Assembly: GCF_004368965.1 (NCBI RefSeq)
Contig: NZ_SORO01000001.1
Location: 2,698,001-2,762,000, forward strand
DNA length: 64,000 bases
Reading direction: 5' to 3'
From: Leptospira meyeri
GTDB lineage: Bacteria > Spirochaetota > Leptospiria > Leptospirales > Leptospiraceae
In this document: in pieces, positions 43,701-52,042 of the stretch
Layout: each line of letters begins with the position of its first letter
How positions within the stretch are numbered: the first letter of the stretch is position 1
Program-made: the position numbers and the translations under genes
Notes under the pieces: generated by a model
The model's database searches: none
Seen by the model: only the letters and a program-made list of their open reading frames with translations
Told to the model about the DNA's origin: nothing

Positions 43701-46598
43701 GATCCCTTCTGGTTGATTGATATCCCCTCCGCTTGTTAGTGTTGAAACTTCCCTTGTTCTAAGTTTGATGACTCGGATTGCAGAATTGTTTCTATCGGCA
43801 ATGTATAATTTATCATCATCGAACACAATCCCTGCTGGTGTGGCAAATCTTGCTAGTAAGGGATCTGTCGAATCCACATTTGCATTGCTAGGTGATAAAG
43901 TTGAATCGTCACCTGCAAATGTTTCCGCATAACCTGAGCTAATGAGGATACGTTTGATTCGATTTCCTGCAAACTCTGTTACATAGAGATAAGTTCCATC
44001 TGTTGTGATTGCTCTTGGATCGTTCAATGCACTGATTGCACCTGATCCAGCTGCATTCCCAGGGATTCCATTTCCGACAAGTGAAGTGACTGCACCGGTT
44101 GCTGGATGAAACACACGAATTTTATGATTACCTGAATCAACGATAAATCCGTTGGTCCCATCAAAAGTAACGCCACCGATCGTTGCAAACGTCGCCGAGG
44201 TTCCTATTGCATCCGTAGATCCACTGGCAACTTGACCTGCTGCGGTACTCACCTGGCCCCGGTAATAATGAATTTGTAAAGGAGCAGGTTTTTTAGCAGT
44301 AATGGTATTCCCATACCGATAGCCAACAACACAGTTCACAGTCACATTCGTAATGTTTGTTCCAAGAACTGTTCCGGAATAATTTGATTGGATGGCACAG
44401 ACATATCCTGGTGGTTCTGCCGTGATGGAGATATCATAGCCAGTGCCACTTGCAATGGGTGTTGTAAAGGAAATGGGAGTGGTTGTTGCACCACCTGGAA
44501 CATTAATGGTGTCAATTCCATTCGTTACGGTGAGCCCAGAAGGTAAGGGCACTGTACTTGTGATGTTTCCACTCATGGAATAGGTATTTACCGAACAACT
44601 AATTGTTATATTTGTAATTGCTGACGCAGCGACAGTGCCTGTTCCATTGCTGATACTGCAAGTTTGCCAAGGATTTTGTGGGCTGGAAAAAACTGTGACC
44701 GCATAATTGGAACCAGTTGGAATGGCAGTATTGAAGGTAAAAGTTCCATTTCCTGAAACGATCAAATCATCCCCTGCGTTGTTTTGTAAAACAAAGGTAT
44801 TTACTCCAAATGGCGTGGTGAGTGAACTAATTGTCCCTCCCACGGTGTATACATTTGGTTGGTAATTTAAACTAAGAATGTCACTTCCTACATAGTTTAC
44901 TTTACACATCCGAACTTTTACATTTTGTGAAGAACCGGGTGTGGGGAAGGTATAATTGCCAGCTGTTCCCGAAGAACAAGTGTTTGCTGTCGCACCGCAA
45001 ACTGGATCGGTAGGGGTTCCCGCAGCACTATCTTTACAAACCCAGGTACTTCCCGTTGTAGCAGTAGAAAAACTAATCGTATCTCCGGAATTCAGTAATG
45101 AACCAGTCGCCAAACTTGGTGTTGGTGTGGCTACCTTCAAAGTGTAAGTTGAGGTTAGGACAGTAGACTCTACCCATCCTGTTTTGCAATGGATGGCTTT
45201 GATAACAGCTTGGTTTGTATCAGTGATGGATACGTTAGTTGTTGTCATTGTACCTGTGGAACAAGTTGGGTCAACTTGGCCTCCATTTCCTAACGTATAA
45301 CGGTATTCTGATCCAGGAATCAGAGTGGATAGTGTGACAGTTCCATCATCGTTAAAAATAGATCCACTCACAGGAGAAAAAGTAGGTGTAGGTAAACTAC
45401 AATTTACTACAGCGGTTCCTTGGTCAGAATTGGTTCCTGTATGAGTTGCCCCCGCTATCATCGTGCAAACTTGGTTAGGTGATGGTAAGGAGACAACGAT
45501 TTGATAATCGGAACCACCAGGAATGGTTGATGGAAAAGTAAAATTTGTCACTCCAGAAGCAACCGTGACTTGTTGGGTTACAAATGCTGTACCTCCCGTA
45601 TTGACCAAATCCAATGTAACTGAACCGCTGAGGATACTTGTTGTAGTTCCCCCAGGGCTAGAGACGGTTCCACTGATGAGAAATGCATTACTACAATTGA
45701 CTGGAATGGTATAAATCCCGTTGGCAACCGTGATGGTTCCAGAGCTCAATGAACAGACTCCTGTAGGGATGATTCCTCCAGGATTATCAATGGTGATAGA
45801 GAAGGTTCCGCCACTCAGATAGGTGCCAGGAAAAGAAAAGGTTCCATCTGAAGTTACGTTAATTGTATTTGTGCCATCTAATGTTAGTTTGAGTTCGCTC
45901 CCTACACCGAGACTGCCCAAGATTCCCGTGACTTGTGCATTCACTGCAAAGGAATTGGTTGTACAGTTGATGGTGGATGCAATATGTGCGGCTGTCATGG
46001 TACCTGTGGTCATTGCCGGTGTTGTGATCGAACAAGTTTGGCTTGGACTAGTGGGTTGGCTGACAATGCTAAAATCGTAAGTCTCTCCAGCAGGAAGTGG
46101 CGGAAAAGAAAAGTTTGCAGAATTGACATTGATTGTATCAGTTCCTGCGCCTGTTATATTTTGGAGTTGTAATCCATTTCCTAAAAGTCCTGTTACTGTT
46201 CCGTTGATCAGATAGAGTGCATCTCCGCAAACAATTTGAATGCCTTCGATATTGCCATTAAGGACAGTTCCCGAACCGGAAGATACGATGCATTTCTGGA
46301 TCGGGGAAGTAGGTTGGGTTTTAACAGTTACGTTGTAGAGGGAACCAGACGAAATCTTTTTTGAGAAGGTATAAGTGTCGTTTGCGGATACATTCAGTAT
46401 ATCTCCGTTGTTTTCAACCTGTAGTCCTGAGCCCAAAAGTCCAGTGACTCGAATAGAAACGGAGTAGGTCAAAGTGTTCGCCTGTAAAAAACGAAATGTA
46501 GTAAATGTCTCTAAAAATGATCGGTTGATGCTTGGGAATTGACAAGCAAACAGAGGCAATGCGACTGTGTAGACAAAGATTTTTTGGAGAAAATTCAT
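40722..46598 (-). CDS. Giant 1958-residue repeat lipoprotein: beta repeats, NHL propeller and LamG domains
   Basis: Signal peptide with lipobox LFAC (Cys19). About six beta repeats of some 85-95 residues follow, each with a paired Cys (QPTSP-x-CxIxSG ... xxCxx): four at about 45-400 and two at about 585-765. Chitobiase-like beta segments (GSIFNDDGTVTLSTL, TPSLATGSLLNSGDTI) lie between them (about 405-585). An NHL-type beta-propeller (about 780-1095) repeats FDGT..FIVDSGNHKIR and VADYGNHRIRRVH. Three LamG/concanavalin-like domains start near 1097, 1308 and 1521, with a fourth lectin-like domain from about 1738 to the end. It is a surface adhesin-type lipoprotein; the ligand is unknown. Confidence 0.92.
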   Translation of the reverse strand: MNFLQKIFVYTVALPLFACQFPSINRSFLETFTTFRFLQANTLTYSVSIRVTGLLGSGLQVENNGDILNVSANDTYTFSKKISSGSLYNVTVKTQPTSPIQKCIVSSGSGTVLNGNIEGIQIVCGDALYLINGTVTGLLGNGLQLQNITGAGTDTINVNSANFSFPPLPAGETYDFSIVSQPTSPSQTCSITTPAMTTGTMTAAHIASTINCTTNSFAVNAQVTGILGSLGVGSELKLTLDGTNTINVTSDGTFSFPGTYLSGGTFSITIDNPGGIIPTGVCSLSSGTITVANGIYTIPVNCSNAFLISGTVSSPGGTTTSILSGSVTLDLVNTGGTAFVTQQVTVASGVTNFTFPSTIPGGSDYQIVVSLPSPNQVCTMIAGATHTGTNSDQGTAVVNCSLPTPTFSPVSGSIFNDDGTVTLSTLIPGSEYRYTLGNGGQVDPTCSTGTMTTTNVSITDTNQAVIKAIHCKTGWVESTVLTSTYTLKVATPTPSLATGSLLNSGDTISFSTATTGSTWVCKDSAAGTPTDPVCGATANTCSSGTAGNYTFPTPGSSQNVKVRMCKVNYVGSDILSLNYQPNVYTVGGTISSLTTPFGVNTFVLQNNAGDDLIVSGNGTFTFNTAIPTGSNYAVTVFSSPQNPWQTCSISNGTGTVAASAITNITISCSVNTYSMSGNITSTVPLPSGLTVTNGIDTINVPGGATTTPISFTTPIASGTGYDISITAEPPGYVCAIQSNYSGTVLGTNITNVTVNCVVGYRYGNTITAKKPAPLQIHYYRGQVSTAAGQVASGSTDAIGTSATFATIGGVTFDGTNGFIVDSGNHKIRVFHPATGAVTSLVGNGIPGNAAGSGAISALNDPRAITTDGTYLYVTEFAGNRIKRILISSGYAETFAGDDSTLSPSNANVDSTDPLLARFATPAGIVFDDDKLYIADRNNSAIRVIKLRTREVSTLTSGGDINQPEGITLSGDYIYTTNLGTYNICKTHKVTGVTTVLAGSSTGGFVEGVGTSASFFMPHGITHDGIFLYVADYGNHRIRRVHMTSGEVITIAGSGGTGLINGEGVNASLNAPMYISNIGNVLVFGTAHALRSLNPSGLLAYYPLNGSVQNYLNNQTITAVGSPGFGLGRWGETSGAAVTSAGNAGIAPSPSGSTNNITMSAWFNWDGTIPLTAKVIVYNGTASSDGHGIFISSQSQLGILRGGFPPDAIPINVIPGQWTHVTMSVDTNNVYRIYLNGSFVFQKQFTTNPPTGDFSVGVASMANYFPGRIADVRYYAKVLNEAEINDLARNADPGLVGNSYSSRPIELLMQYEMNGNLNPTGPVGNSLSQYGSLTNFAPGRDRSTNSSIRFFADNSGYANGSETGLPMGQHPRSVCVWVHPERYPVNGNENSPIFSYGSAGGSTEFILSLYKNAGGSNLIRFGGLGGGEVFTTYSIPLNQWSHICGTFDGSVGIIYNNGTVIAGPSVIGGSVTTTPGTGIYLGKIMTFPTQHFAGKMADLRIYSKALDPKEVRLISAQIPVGLVARFDFNNSIQDVSGMGNQTSNMGVGFSTDRFGNAAGAISTNGTNYLSVSTANTQLPKANQPRTICAHYKSQLTDPGTIVSYGMASVDRLISLGSGTSGSKYLFSGFGNDVEGLYYNHENVWHQLCGVFHGPPNGNLAMLYDNGVLLQTSVKNTWDTLPLAFTIGTRTDLATSFTGSIDEVIIYNRALSTNEIQALSGYDPRQVVSWSPTLGISSLVLHLSADSLSNQGNGTNVTTWHDQSGNAASFFNGAAAPTYNNVGFNGKPSVNFNAASSQYLFRGSASDIPSNNSTFFLAFSRTNTSDGTLLESATGGVSYNIQSNRIHMTKPSNGDVGYTNPVFSGILTPYLVSFEHVGATFFGFYSNILTGGITINTAQIFSQNNIYMGTNESTSNFFSGHISEVLYYKASLAATGRATVFCYLSQKYNIDLVNMGTYCD

Positions 46599-46745
46599 AA
46601 AATAACACCGATCTGAAATAGGTTCCGCATTTCCTTAACGACTCTTTCTATTATCGAAAAGTTAAATGTTGGAATCTATAAAGTCCAGATAATTTCTTTC
46701 CTAGGAGATATCGTTAGAATAAATCTTACAAAAATCCTCCGGACC

Positions 46746-46768
46746 GAAACCCCTTGAGAAGGAGTTTC
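46746..46768 (-). terminator. Imperfect hairpin downstream of cysteine synthase
   Basis: GAAAC-CCCTT pairs with AAGGA-GTTTC (one mismatch) around GAG. A GGATTTTTG tract lies further along the reverse strand, so termination efficiency is uncertain. It also lies upstream of the giant lipoprotein start. Confidence 0.35.
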
Positions 46769-46804
46769 ATTTAAATCGGTTCTAAAAGCGAACTTCTGTT
46801 TGGT

Positions 46805-47779
46805 TTAATTGAGTCCTTTGGAAGTTAAAAACTCTGGATTATAAATTTTTGATTGGTATTTGGCTCCACTGTCACATAACACGGTGACTATGGTGTGTCC
46901 CGGACCTAGGTCTTTGGCAATTTGATAGGCTGCAGCTAGGTTGATCCCCACACTTCCCCCCATAAACAAACCATCTTTTTTCAAAACTAAATTCAAAATT
47001 CGTAGGGCTTCTTTGTCATGGATTCGGATGGCATCATCAGCTGGCATTCCTTCCATATTTTTGGTAATCCTGCCTTGGCCAATCCCTTCGGTAATGGAAG
47101 ATCCTTCGATCGTGATTTGTCCTGTTTTGACAAAAGAATAAATTCCAGATCCGTAAGGGTCGGCCACAATGCATTTGATATTTGGATTTTTTGATTTAAA
47201 AAATAGCCCTGTCCCTGCATAGGTCCCACCAGTTCCTAAAGATGTGGTCCAAACATCAATTTTCCCTTTTGTCTGTTCCCAAATTTCGGGGCCAGTGGTT
47301 TCGAAATGGGCATTCCTGTTTGCTAAATTATCAAACTGGTTTGCCCAAACGGAATTGGGAGTCTCACGAGCCATTCGTTCCGATACTCGTACATAATTTC
47401 CTGGATCAGAATAAGGAACAGCAGGGACGAGTGTCACTTCTGCACCTAACGTGCGTAGCATTTCTATTTTTTCTTTGGATTGTGTTTCCGGAATGACAAT
47501 CACTGATTTGTAACCTTTTGCATTACAAATGTGGGTGAGGCCGATTCCTGTATTTCCCGCAGTCCCTTCCACGACAGTTCCACCGGGTTTTAAGAGTCCT
47601 TTTTTTTCAGCATCTTCGATGATGTATAAGGCGGCTCTATCTTTGACAGACCCACCAGGATTTAAAAACTCAGCCTTGCCTAAAATTTCACATCCTGTTT
47701 CTTCGCTTAAAGAATGAATGCGGATGAGCGGGGTGTTTCCCACAGTATCAATAAAACCGTTGCGAATATTTGTTTTCAT
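46805..47779 (-). CDS. cysK: Cysteine synthase (O-acetylserine sulfhydrylase)
   Basis: A 324-residue fold-type II PLP enzyme. The PLP lysine is in NPGGSVKDRAAL (about 41-52). TAGNTGIGLTHICNAKGY is the substrate and cofactor loop and TSLGTGGTYAGTG binds the PLP phosphate. It makes cysteine from O-acetylserine and sulfide in the cytoplasm. The C-terminal GGSVGINLAAAY is standard. It is a single gene, divergent from an organophosphate transporter 47 bp away. A cystathionine beta-synthase-like role is possible but less likely because no CBS domain is present. Confidence 0.92.
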   Translation of the reverse strand: MKTNIRNGFIDTVGNTPLIRIHSLSEETGCEILGKAEFLNPGGSVKDRAALYIIEDAEKKGLLKPGGTVVEGTAGNTGIGLTHICNAKGYKSVIVIPETQSKEKIEMLRTLGAEVTLVPAVPYSDPGNYVRVSERMARETPNSVWANQFDNLANRNAHFETTGPEIWEQTKGKIDVWTTSLGTGGTYAGTGLFFKSKNPNIKCIVADPYGSGIYSFVKTGQITIEGSSITEGIGQGRITKNMEGMPADDAIRIHDKEALRILNLVLKKDGLFMGGSVGINLAAAYQIAKDLGPGHTIVTVLCDSGAKYQSKIYNPEFLTSKGLN

Positions 47780-47826
47780 GAGAATCGACTTGACTCCTTC
47801 TCTTTAGGCTTTCATCTTCCTAGTCT

Positions 47827-49146
47827 ATGTTACAAACCATTCGCCTATGGTTCGCTCCCGCTCCGTCCATACCAAAAAAATCTGAAAAAGAAATCCAAAC
47901 CCTTTATCCGAAATTTCGGTTTCGCGTTTTGGAATCGACTTTTCTTGGTTATACGACCTATTACTTAACTCGAAATAACTTCTCACCAGTTTCCAAAGAA
48001 ATTGGGGAAGCTTTGTCTTATTCGAAAGCTGATATAGGTGACATCCTCGCAGTCACTGCCATCACTTATGGGATTGGAAAATTTTTAATGGGAGCACTCT
48101 CCGATCGTTCCAATCCAAGAAAGTTTATGGCTGTTGGTTTGTTTCTTACTGCCATTTTGAATTTTTCATTTGGATTTGCGAATCATTATTGGATTCATCT
48201 TTTTTTATGGGGTGCTAACGGTCTTGTGCAAGGAATGGGTTGGCCACCATGCGGGCGTTCTTTGGGACATTGGTATTCGGTTGGAGAACGAGGTACTACG
48301 TTTGCATTTTGGAATATTGCACATAATATTGGAGGCGGCATTGTTGGGGTGGTTGCTTCCCATTCGGCGGCCAAGTTTGGTTGGCAATATGCCTTCTTTG
48401 TACCAGGAGTCATCGCAATTGTTGGATCTATATATTTATATCTACGACTTGTAGACACTCCTCAGTCCGAAGGGCTTCCGCCTATTGAAGTCTATCGAAA
48501 TGACTATCCACCCGAAGAAAAAGAAGACCACGAAAAGGAACTTACCACCAAACAATTGATTGTTGAACAAGTTTTAATGAACAAATACATTTGGTTGTTT
48601 GCAATCATTAATTTTTTTGTCTATATCATTCGTTACAGTTTGATTGATTGGGGCCCTACATATTTAAAAGAAACTAAGGGAGCAGATCTACTGGGAGGAG
48701 GATACTCCACACTTATTTTGGAATTTGGCGGGATAGGTTCGACCATTCTCATGGGTTGGGTATCGGATCGGTTTGATGGTAGAAGGGGAATGGTCAGTTT
48801 ACTTTGTATTATCCCTATTTTCTTTGCCTTTTTAGGCATTTTGTTTAATCCTCCCGGGTCTATCTGGATTGATTATTTACTTTTTGGATTGATTGGACTC
48901 TTTATTTATCCACCTGTGATGTTGTTAGGTGTGGCAGGTATGGATTTTACATCGAAAAAGGCAGTGGGTACAGCCGCTGGTTTTATCGGGCTTTTTGGTT
49001 CTTTAGGAAGGACGGCACAAGGCAAAGGTCTGGCTATCCTTGCCACAAACTACTCTTGGGATGTGGCCCTATATGCGATCCTTGTTTCTACTTTGATTGC
49101 CATCTTCCTCCTTGTTTTCAGTTGGAATTTACGTCCGCGTGGGTAA
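47827..49146 (+). CDS. OPA-family MFS transporter (GlpT/UhpT-like organophosphate:phosphate antiporter)
   Basis: A 439-residue, 12-helix major facilitator. OPA-family marks are visible: the conserved Arg in YYLTRNNFSP (helix 1), ANGLVQGMGWPPCGRSLGHWYS (about 134-155) and the charged central loop (about 215-250). RYSLIDWGPTYLKE in helix 7 carries a second Arg. Predicted substrate is a phosphorylated sugar or glycerol-3-phosphate exchanged for phosphate; UhpC-type sensing is an alternative. It is divergent from cysK, with no neighbour that fixes the substrate. Confidence 0.85.
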   Translation: MLQTIRLWFAPAPSIPKKSEKEIQTLYPKFRFRVLESTFLGYTTYYLTRNNFSPVSKEIGEALSYSKADIGDILAVTAITYGIGKFLMGALSDRSNPRKFMAVGLFLTAILNFSFGFANHYWIHLFLWGANGLVQGMGWPPCGRSLGHWYSVGERGTTFAFWNIAHNIGGGIVGVVASHSAAKFGWQYAFFVPGVIAIVGSIYLYLRLVDTPQSEGLPPIEVYRNDYPPEEKEDHEKELTTKQLIVEQVLMNKYIWLFAIINFFVYIIRYSLIDWGPTYLKETKGADLLGGGYSTLILEFGGIGSTILMGWVSDRFDGRRGMVSLLCIIPIFFAFLGILFNPPGSIWIDYLLFGLIGLFIYPPVMLLGVAGMDFTSKKAVGTAAGFIGLFGSLGRTAQGKGLAILATNYSWDVALYAILVSTLIAIFLLVFSWNLRPRG

Positions 49147-49151
49147 ATAAA

Positions 49152-49179
49152 TTGACTAAATGAATCAAACAGATAGGAT
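49152..49179 (+). promoter_or_regulatory. Candidate promoter of the second SRPBCC gene
   Basis: TTGACT (49152-49157), a 16-base spacer and TAGGAT (49174-49179) precede ATG 49189 by only 9 bases, so the transcript would be leaderless or nearly so. No ribosome-binding site is visible. Confidence 0.4.
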
Positions 49180-49188
49180 ACTTAACTT

Positions 49189-49731
49189 ATGACACTCGGC
49201 AGAAAAATTTCCATAGGAATCATTGGTATCATAGCGATCCCGTTAATTGTGGCTCTTTTCTTACCTACTGGTTACCAGGTAGAACGTTCCATTGACATTA
49301 ACAAACCAGCATCAGATGTATTTGCATACATACGAATGTTGAAAAACCAAGACAATTACAGTGTATGGGCGAAAAAAGATCCCAGTATGAAGAAAATTTA
49401 TACGGGTCAAGATGGGGCCGTTGGTTTTATTTCTCGTTGGGAAAGTTTAGACAAAGAAGTCGGTAATGGAGAACAAGAAATTAAAATGATCAATGCGGAT
49501 GCATTGGAGATGCAAACTGAATTGAGATTTATTGAACCTTTTGAAGGAACAGAGCGTAGTTATATGAAGGTTTCTTCTTTGGATCAAAAAAAATCCAAAG
49601 TCATTTGGGGGTTTGATGGTTCGATGCCTTACCCTTCTAATTTGATTTGCCTTTTTATGAATTTTGAAGAATTGATCGGAAAAGACTTTGAAGAGGGACT
49701 ATCTAACTTGAAAGTTGTTTTAGAAAAGTAA
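49189..49731 (+). CDS. SRPBCC family membrane-anchored protein
   Basis: A 180-residue protein with an N-terminal hydrophobic helix (ISIGIIGIIAIPLIVALFL) followed by an SRPBCC/polyketide cyclase-like domain. RSIDINKPASDVFAYIRMLKNQ is the first strand and helix, and GFISRWESLDKEVGNGEQEI and VIWGFDGSMPYPSNLICLFM follow. It probably binds a hydrophobic ligand at the membrane. It is followed 15 bp later by the beta-propeller gene and then pirin, forming a likely three-gene transcript. The ligand is unknown. Confidence 0.78.
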   Translation: MTLGRKISIGIIGIIAIPLIVALFLPTGYQVERSIDINKPASDVFAYIRMLKNQDNYSVWAKKDPSMKKIYTGQDGAVGFISRWESLDKEVGNGEQEIKMINADALEMQTELRFIEPFEGTERSYMKVSSLDQKKSKVIWGFDGSMPYPSNLICLFMNFEELIGKDFEEGLSNLKVVLEK

Positions 49732-49746
49732 GGAAAATCATTTCGA

Positions 49747-50811
49747 TTGAACAAACAAAATATCTATTGGCAACTTTACCAAGATGATCCGATTCTAAAG
49801 CCCGGATTCCCATCCCCCGTTTTGGCGGATCCGAGTTTTTTATTCCCCGAAAATTGCCCTGATGGACATTGGCATCTCTTTGCTCACAATATTTTTGGAG
49901 TCCAGGAATTCCTTTCTGAAGACGGAATCCATTGGAAAAAAAGAAAAACCGTGGTTTGGAATGCCATGCGTCCTTTTATTTTTTTGGAAGAAGGAACTTA
50001 TTATTTATACTACGAAAAGTACAAATTCCTTCATGTCCTTATGTCATGGTTTCCTTATCGTAAGTGGAAGTCTCATATTGAAGTTCGTACAAGCAAAGAT
50101 TTAAAATCTTGGTCTTCACCAAAAACTGTCATTACACCTAAATTCCCTTTTCATAAAGATTCTAAATATGGAGAATCAGTTAGTAATCCCTGTTTGGTGA
50201 AGTTTGGGGAGAAATACAGAATGTACTTTTCTTCTTCTCTCGTTTTTATCCCTGACTGTGGATTTTGCGAACCAAAACATATTACCGTTGCCGAAGCAAG
50301 CTCCCCACTGGGACCGTTTTCCTATTTTTCTGATCCTATTCTTTCCCCAAATGAAATGGATCCGTTTTGTAACTTGGGTGCGGGTTCGATCAAAGTGATT
50401 GAATGGAAAGGTCGTTACTTAGGATTTCAAAATGGGATTTTTTGGAATCCTGTAAGGAAGGAATCTTGTTCGGCCATTCTCTTTTTACAAAGTGAAGATG
50501 GAATTAATTTTGAACGCATCAACCATACTCCCATCCTTGGCCCCACGGGAAGAGGTTGGAAGGCGAGCCATGTATATGCTTGTGATGTGAAATATTCGGA
50601 AAAAGAAAAAATCTTTATCCTCTATTTTAATGCCAGGAACAAAGCACATTGGAGCCAAGGTAAGGAAGCCATTGGTCTTTTTGTGGGTAAGGTTGAAGAA
50701 TCTAAAACTTCTGGAACTAAATCCACCAAACAAATCAAAAAACCAAAACAAACTATAAAAAAGAAAATATCCCAACCAAAACCGAAGGTTAAGAAGTCTA
50801 AACGCAAATGA
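49747..50811 (+). CDS. Five-bladed beta-propeller protein (GH43/GH32-like) with lysine-rich tail
   Basis: A 354-residue protein starting at TTG 49747 (AAGGA lies about 12 bases upstream; no ATG exists near the start). DGHWHLFAHNIFG, SEDGIHWKK, GTYYLYYEKY, SNPCLVKFGEKYRMYFSS and RYLGFQNGIFW are successive blades of a GH43/GH130-type propeller, with SPVLADPSF supplying a possible catalytic Asp. The last 45 residues are almost purely Lys, Pro and Ser (KQIKKPKQTIKKK). There is no signal peptide. It could be an intracellular glycosidase or a glycosyltransferase-associated propeller; activity is unproven. Its stop overlaps the pirin start (ATGA). Confidence 0.72.
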   Translation: MNKQNIYWQLYQDDPILKPGFPSPVLADPSFLFPENCPDGHWHLFAHNIFGVQEFLSEDGIHWKKRKTVVWNAMRPFIFLEEGTYYLYYEKYKFLHVLMSWFPYRKWKSHIEVRTSKDLKSWSSPKTVITPKFPFHKDSKYGESVSNPCLVKFGEKYRMYFSSSLVFIPDCGFCEPKHITVAEASSPLGPFSYFSDPILSPNEMDPFCNLGAGSIKVIEWKGRYLGFQNGIFWNPVRKESCSAILFLQSEDGINFERINHTPILGPTGRGWKASHVYACDVKYSEKEKIFILYFNARNKAHWSQGKEAIGLFVGKVEESKTSGTKSTKQIKKPKQTIKKKISQPKPKVKKSKRK

Positions 50812-51668
50812 CAAAATCTCTAGTTGGACATTCAAAAGATTTAGGGGACAACTTTGTGATTCGTCGTGTTCTTCCTGCGATGGAAAAACGTTCGGTAGGT
50901 CCCTTTGTTTTTTTTGATCACTTTGGTCCTGTACCGGTGGTTACCGGAGAAGAGCTTGTGGTTCGAGCACATCCACACATTGGTCTTGCTACCATTACTT
51001 TTTTATATGATGGGGTCATCACTCATCGTGATAGTTTAAAAGTGGAAATGGACATTCGTCCGCATGAAACCAATTGGATGTTAGCAGGATCTGGAATCGT
51101 TCACAGTGAACGCTCTAAATTTGATCCTAAATATGAAATTTTAGAAGGCATCCAAACATGGATTGCTTTACCGAAAGATAAAGAAGAAATCGATCCTAGT
51201 TTTGAACATTTTTCCGAGGAAGAAATTCCTGTTCTTACCAAAGAAGGATTAGTTTTCAGATTGTTAGGTGGTAGTTTTTTAGGATTACAGTCACCTGCCA
51301 CTGTCCATTCGCCTTTGATTTATGCTGATATTGAAATCAAACAAAGTGCAGATGCAGTCCATTGGGTTCTTTCTGATAAAGAAGAAGCGGGACTTTACGT
51401 GTCTCGTGGTGCTATCGAATCCAATGGGGAGTCTTATGCAGTAGGATCTATGGTTTTGTTTGAAAAGGGAACTTCTGTTTCATTTAAGGCAAAACAAAAT
51501 AGCCGTTTGATATTGCTTGGTGGGGAACCACTTACGGAAAAAAGACATCTATTTTGGAATTTTGTTTCCACTAATCAAGAAACGATTGAAAGAGCAAAGG
51601 AAAGATGGGCAAAAGATGAATTTCCGAAAGTTCCTAAAGAAACAGATCGAATTCCTTTGCCCACTTAA
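50808..51668 (+). CDS. Pirin family protein
   Basis: A 286-residue bicupin. The metal-binding N-terminal cupin has HPHIGLATITFLYDG (about 44-58) and MLAGSGIVHSERS (about 85-97). A C-terminal pirin domain (about 165-280) follows. Pirins are iron-binding, and some have quercetinase activity. It is cytoplasmic and coupled to the beta-propeller gene. The function here is unknown. Confidence 0.9.
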   Translation: MTKSLVGHSKDLGDNFVIRRVLPAMEKRSVGPFVFFDHFGPVPVVTGEELVVRAHPHIGLATITFLYDGVITHRDSLKVEMDIRPHETNWMLAGSGIVHSERSKFDPKYEILEGIQTWIALPKDKEEIDPSFEHFSEEEIPVLTKEGLVFRLLGGSFLGLQSPATVHSPLIYADIEIKQSADAVHWVLSDKEEAGLYVSRGAIESNGESYAVGSMVLFEKGTSVSFKAKQNSRLILLGGEPLTEKRHLFWNFVSTNQETIERAKERWAKDEFPKVPKETDRIPLPT

Positions 51669-51684
51669 AGTAAAAGTTAGAAAT

Positions 51685-51987
51685 TTATTTCAAATCATCC
51701 GCAGCTTTTTTATATTCTTCTGCTTCTGCACGAAATTCTTTTGCAAGACTTAGGCAATGTTCTTTAAACTTTGCTTCACTGATTGCCTTTCCACCTTTGT
51801 TGCCCGCCATTTTTTCGTGTCTTTTGGCACTTGCTTCCTTCTCTTTTGCCATCGCACTGAGATAAGAACGTGCAGCCTGTTTACTTTCTGGAGAATTTGC
51901 CTCTTTAATCATCAAGTTTTCCAAGTCAGACAAAGCAAACACGGATGTAGATGCTAATACTAGTAATAGGGAAATAATTTTTTTCAT
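51685..51987 (-). CDS. Small exported helical protein
   Basis: A 100-residue protein with a typical signal peptide (MKKIISLLLVLASTSVFA). The mature part is a charged helical region (NSPESKQAARSYLSAMAKEKEASAKRHEKMAGNKGGKAISEAKFKEH is about half of it in segments), with one Cys and the typical A-x-x-K pattern of small periplasmic coils. ATG 51987 has AGAGG upstream; a start seven codons earlier lacks this. It converges with pirin. The function is unknown. Confidence 0.72.
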   Translation of the reverse strand: MKKIISLLLVLASTSVFALSDLENLMIKEANSPESKQAARSYLSAMAKEKEASAKRHEKMAGNKGGKAISEAKFKEHCLSLAKEFRAEAEEYKKAADDLK

Positions 51988-52042
51988 AGATACCTCTCTG
52001 ACATCCATTATACCGATTCTATTAAAATGTCAATAGGGCAGA

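Noticed and set aside
42942..46172. Many forward-strand open frames opposite the giant lipoprotein
   Set aside because: They are shadows of the reverse-strand gene: no ribosome-binding sites, biased composition and no recognisable domains.
44200..46598. Repeated DNA-like pattern resembling a repeat array or CRISPR
   Set aside because: The repetition is at protein level (beta repeats with paired Cys); the DNA copies differ and there are no constant direct repeats or spacers.
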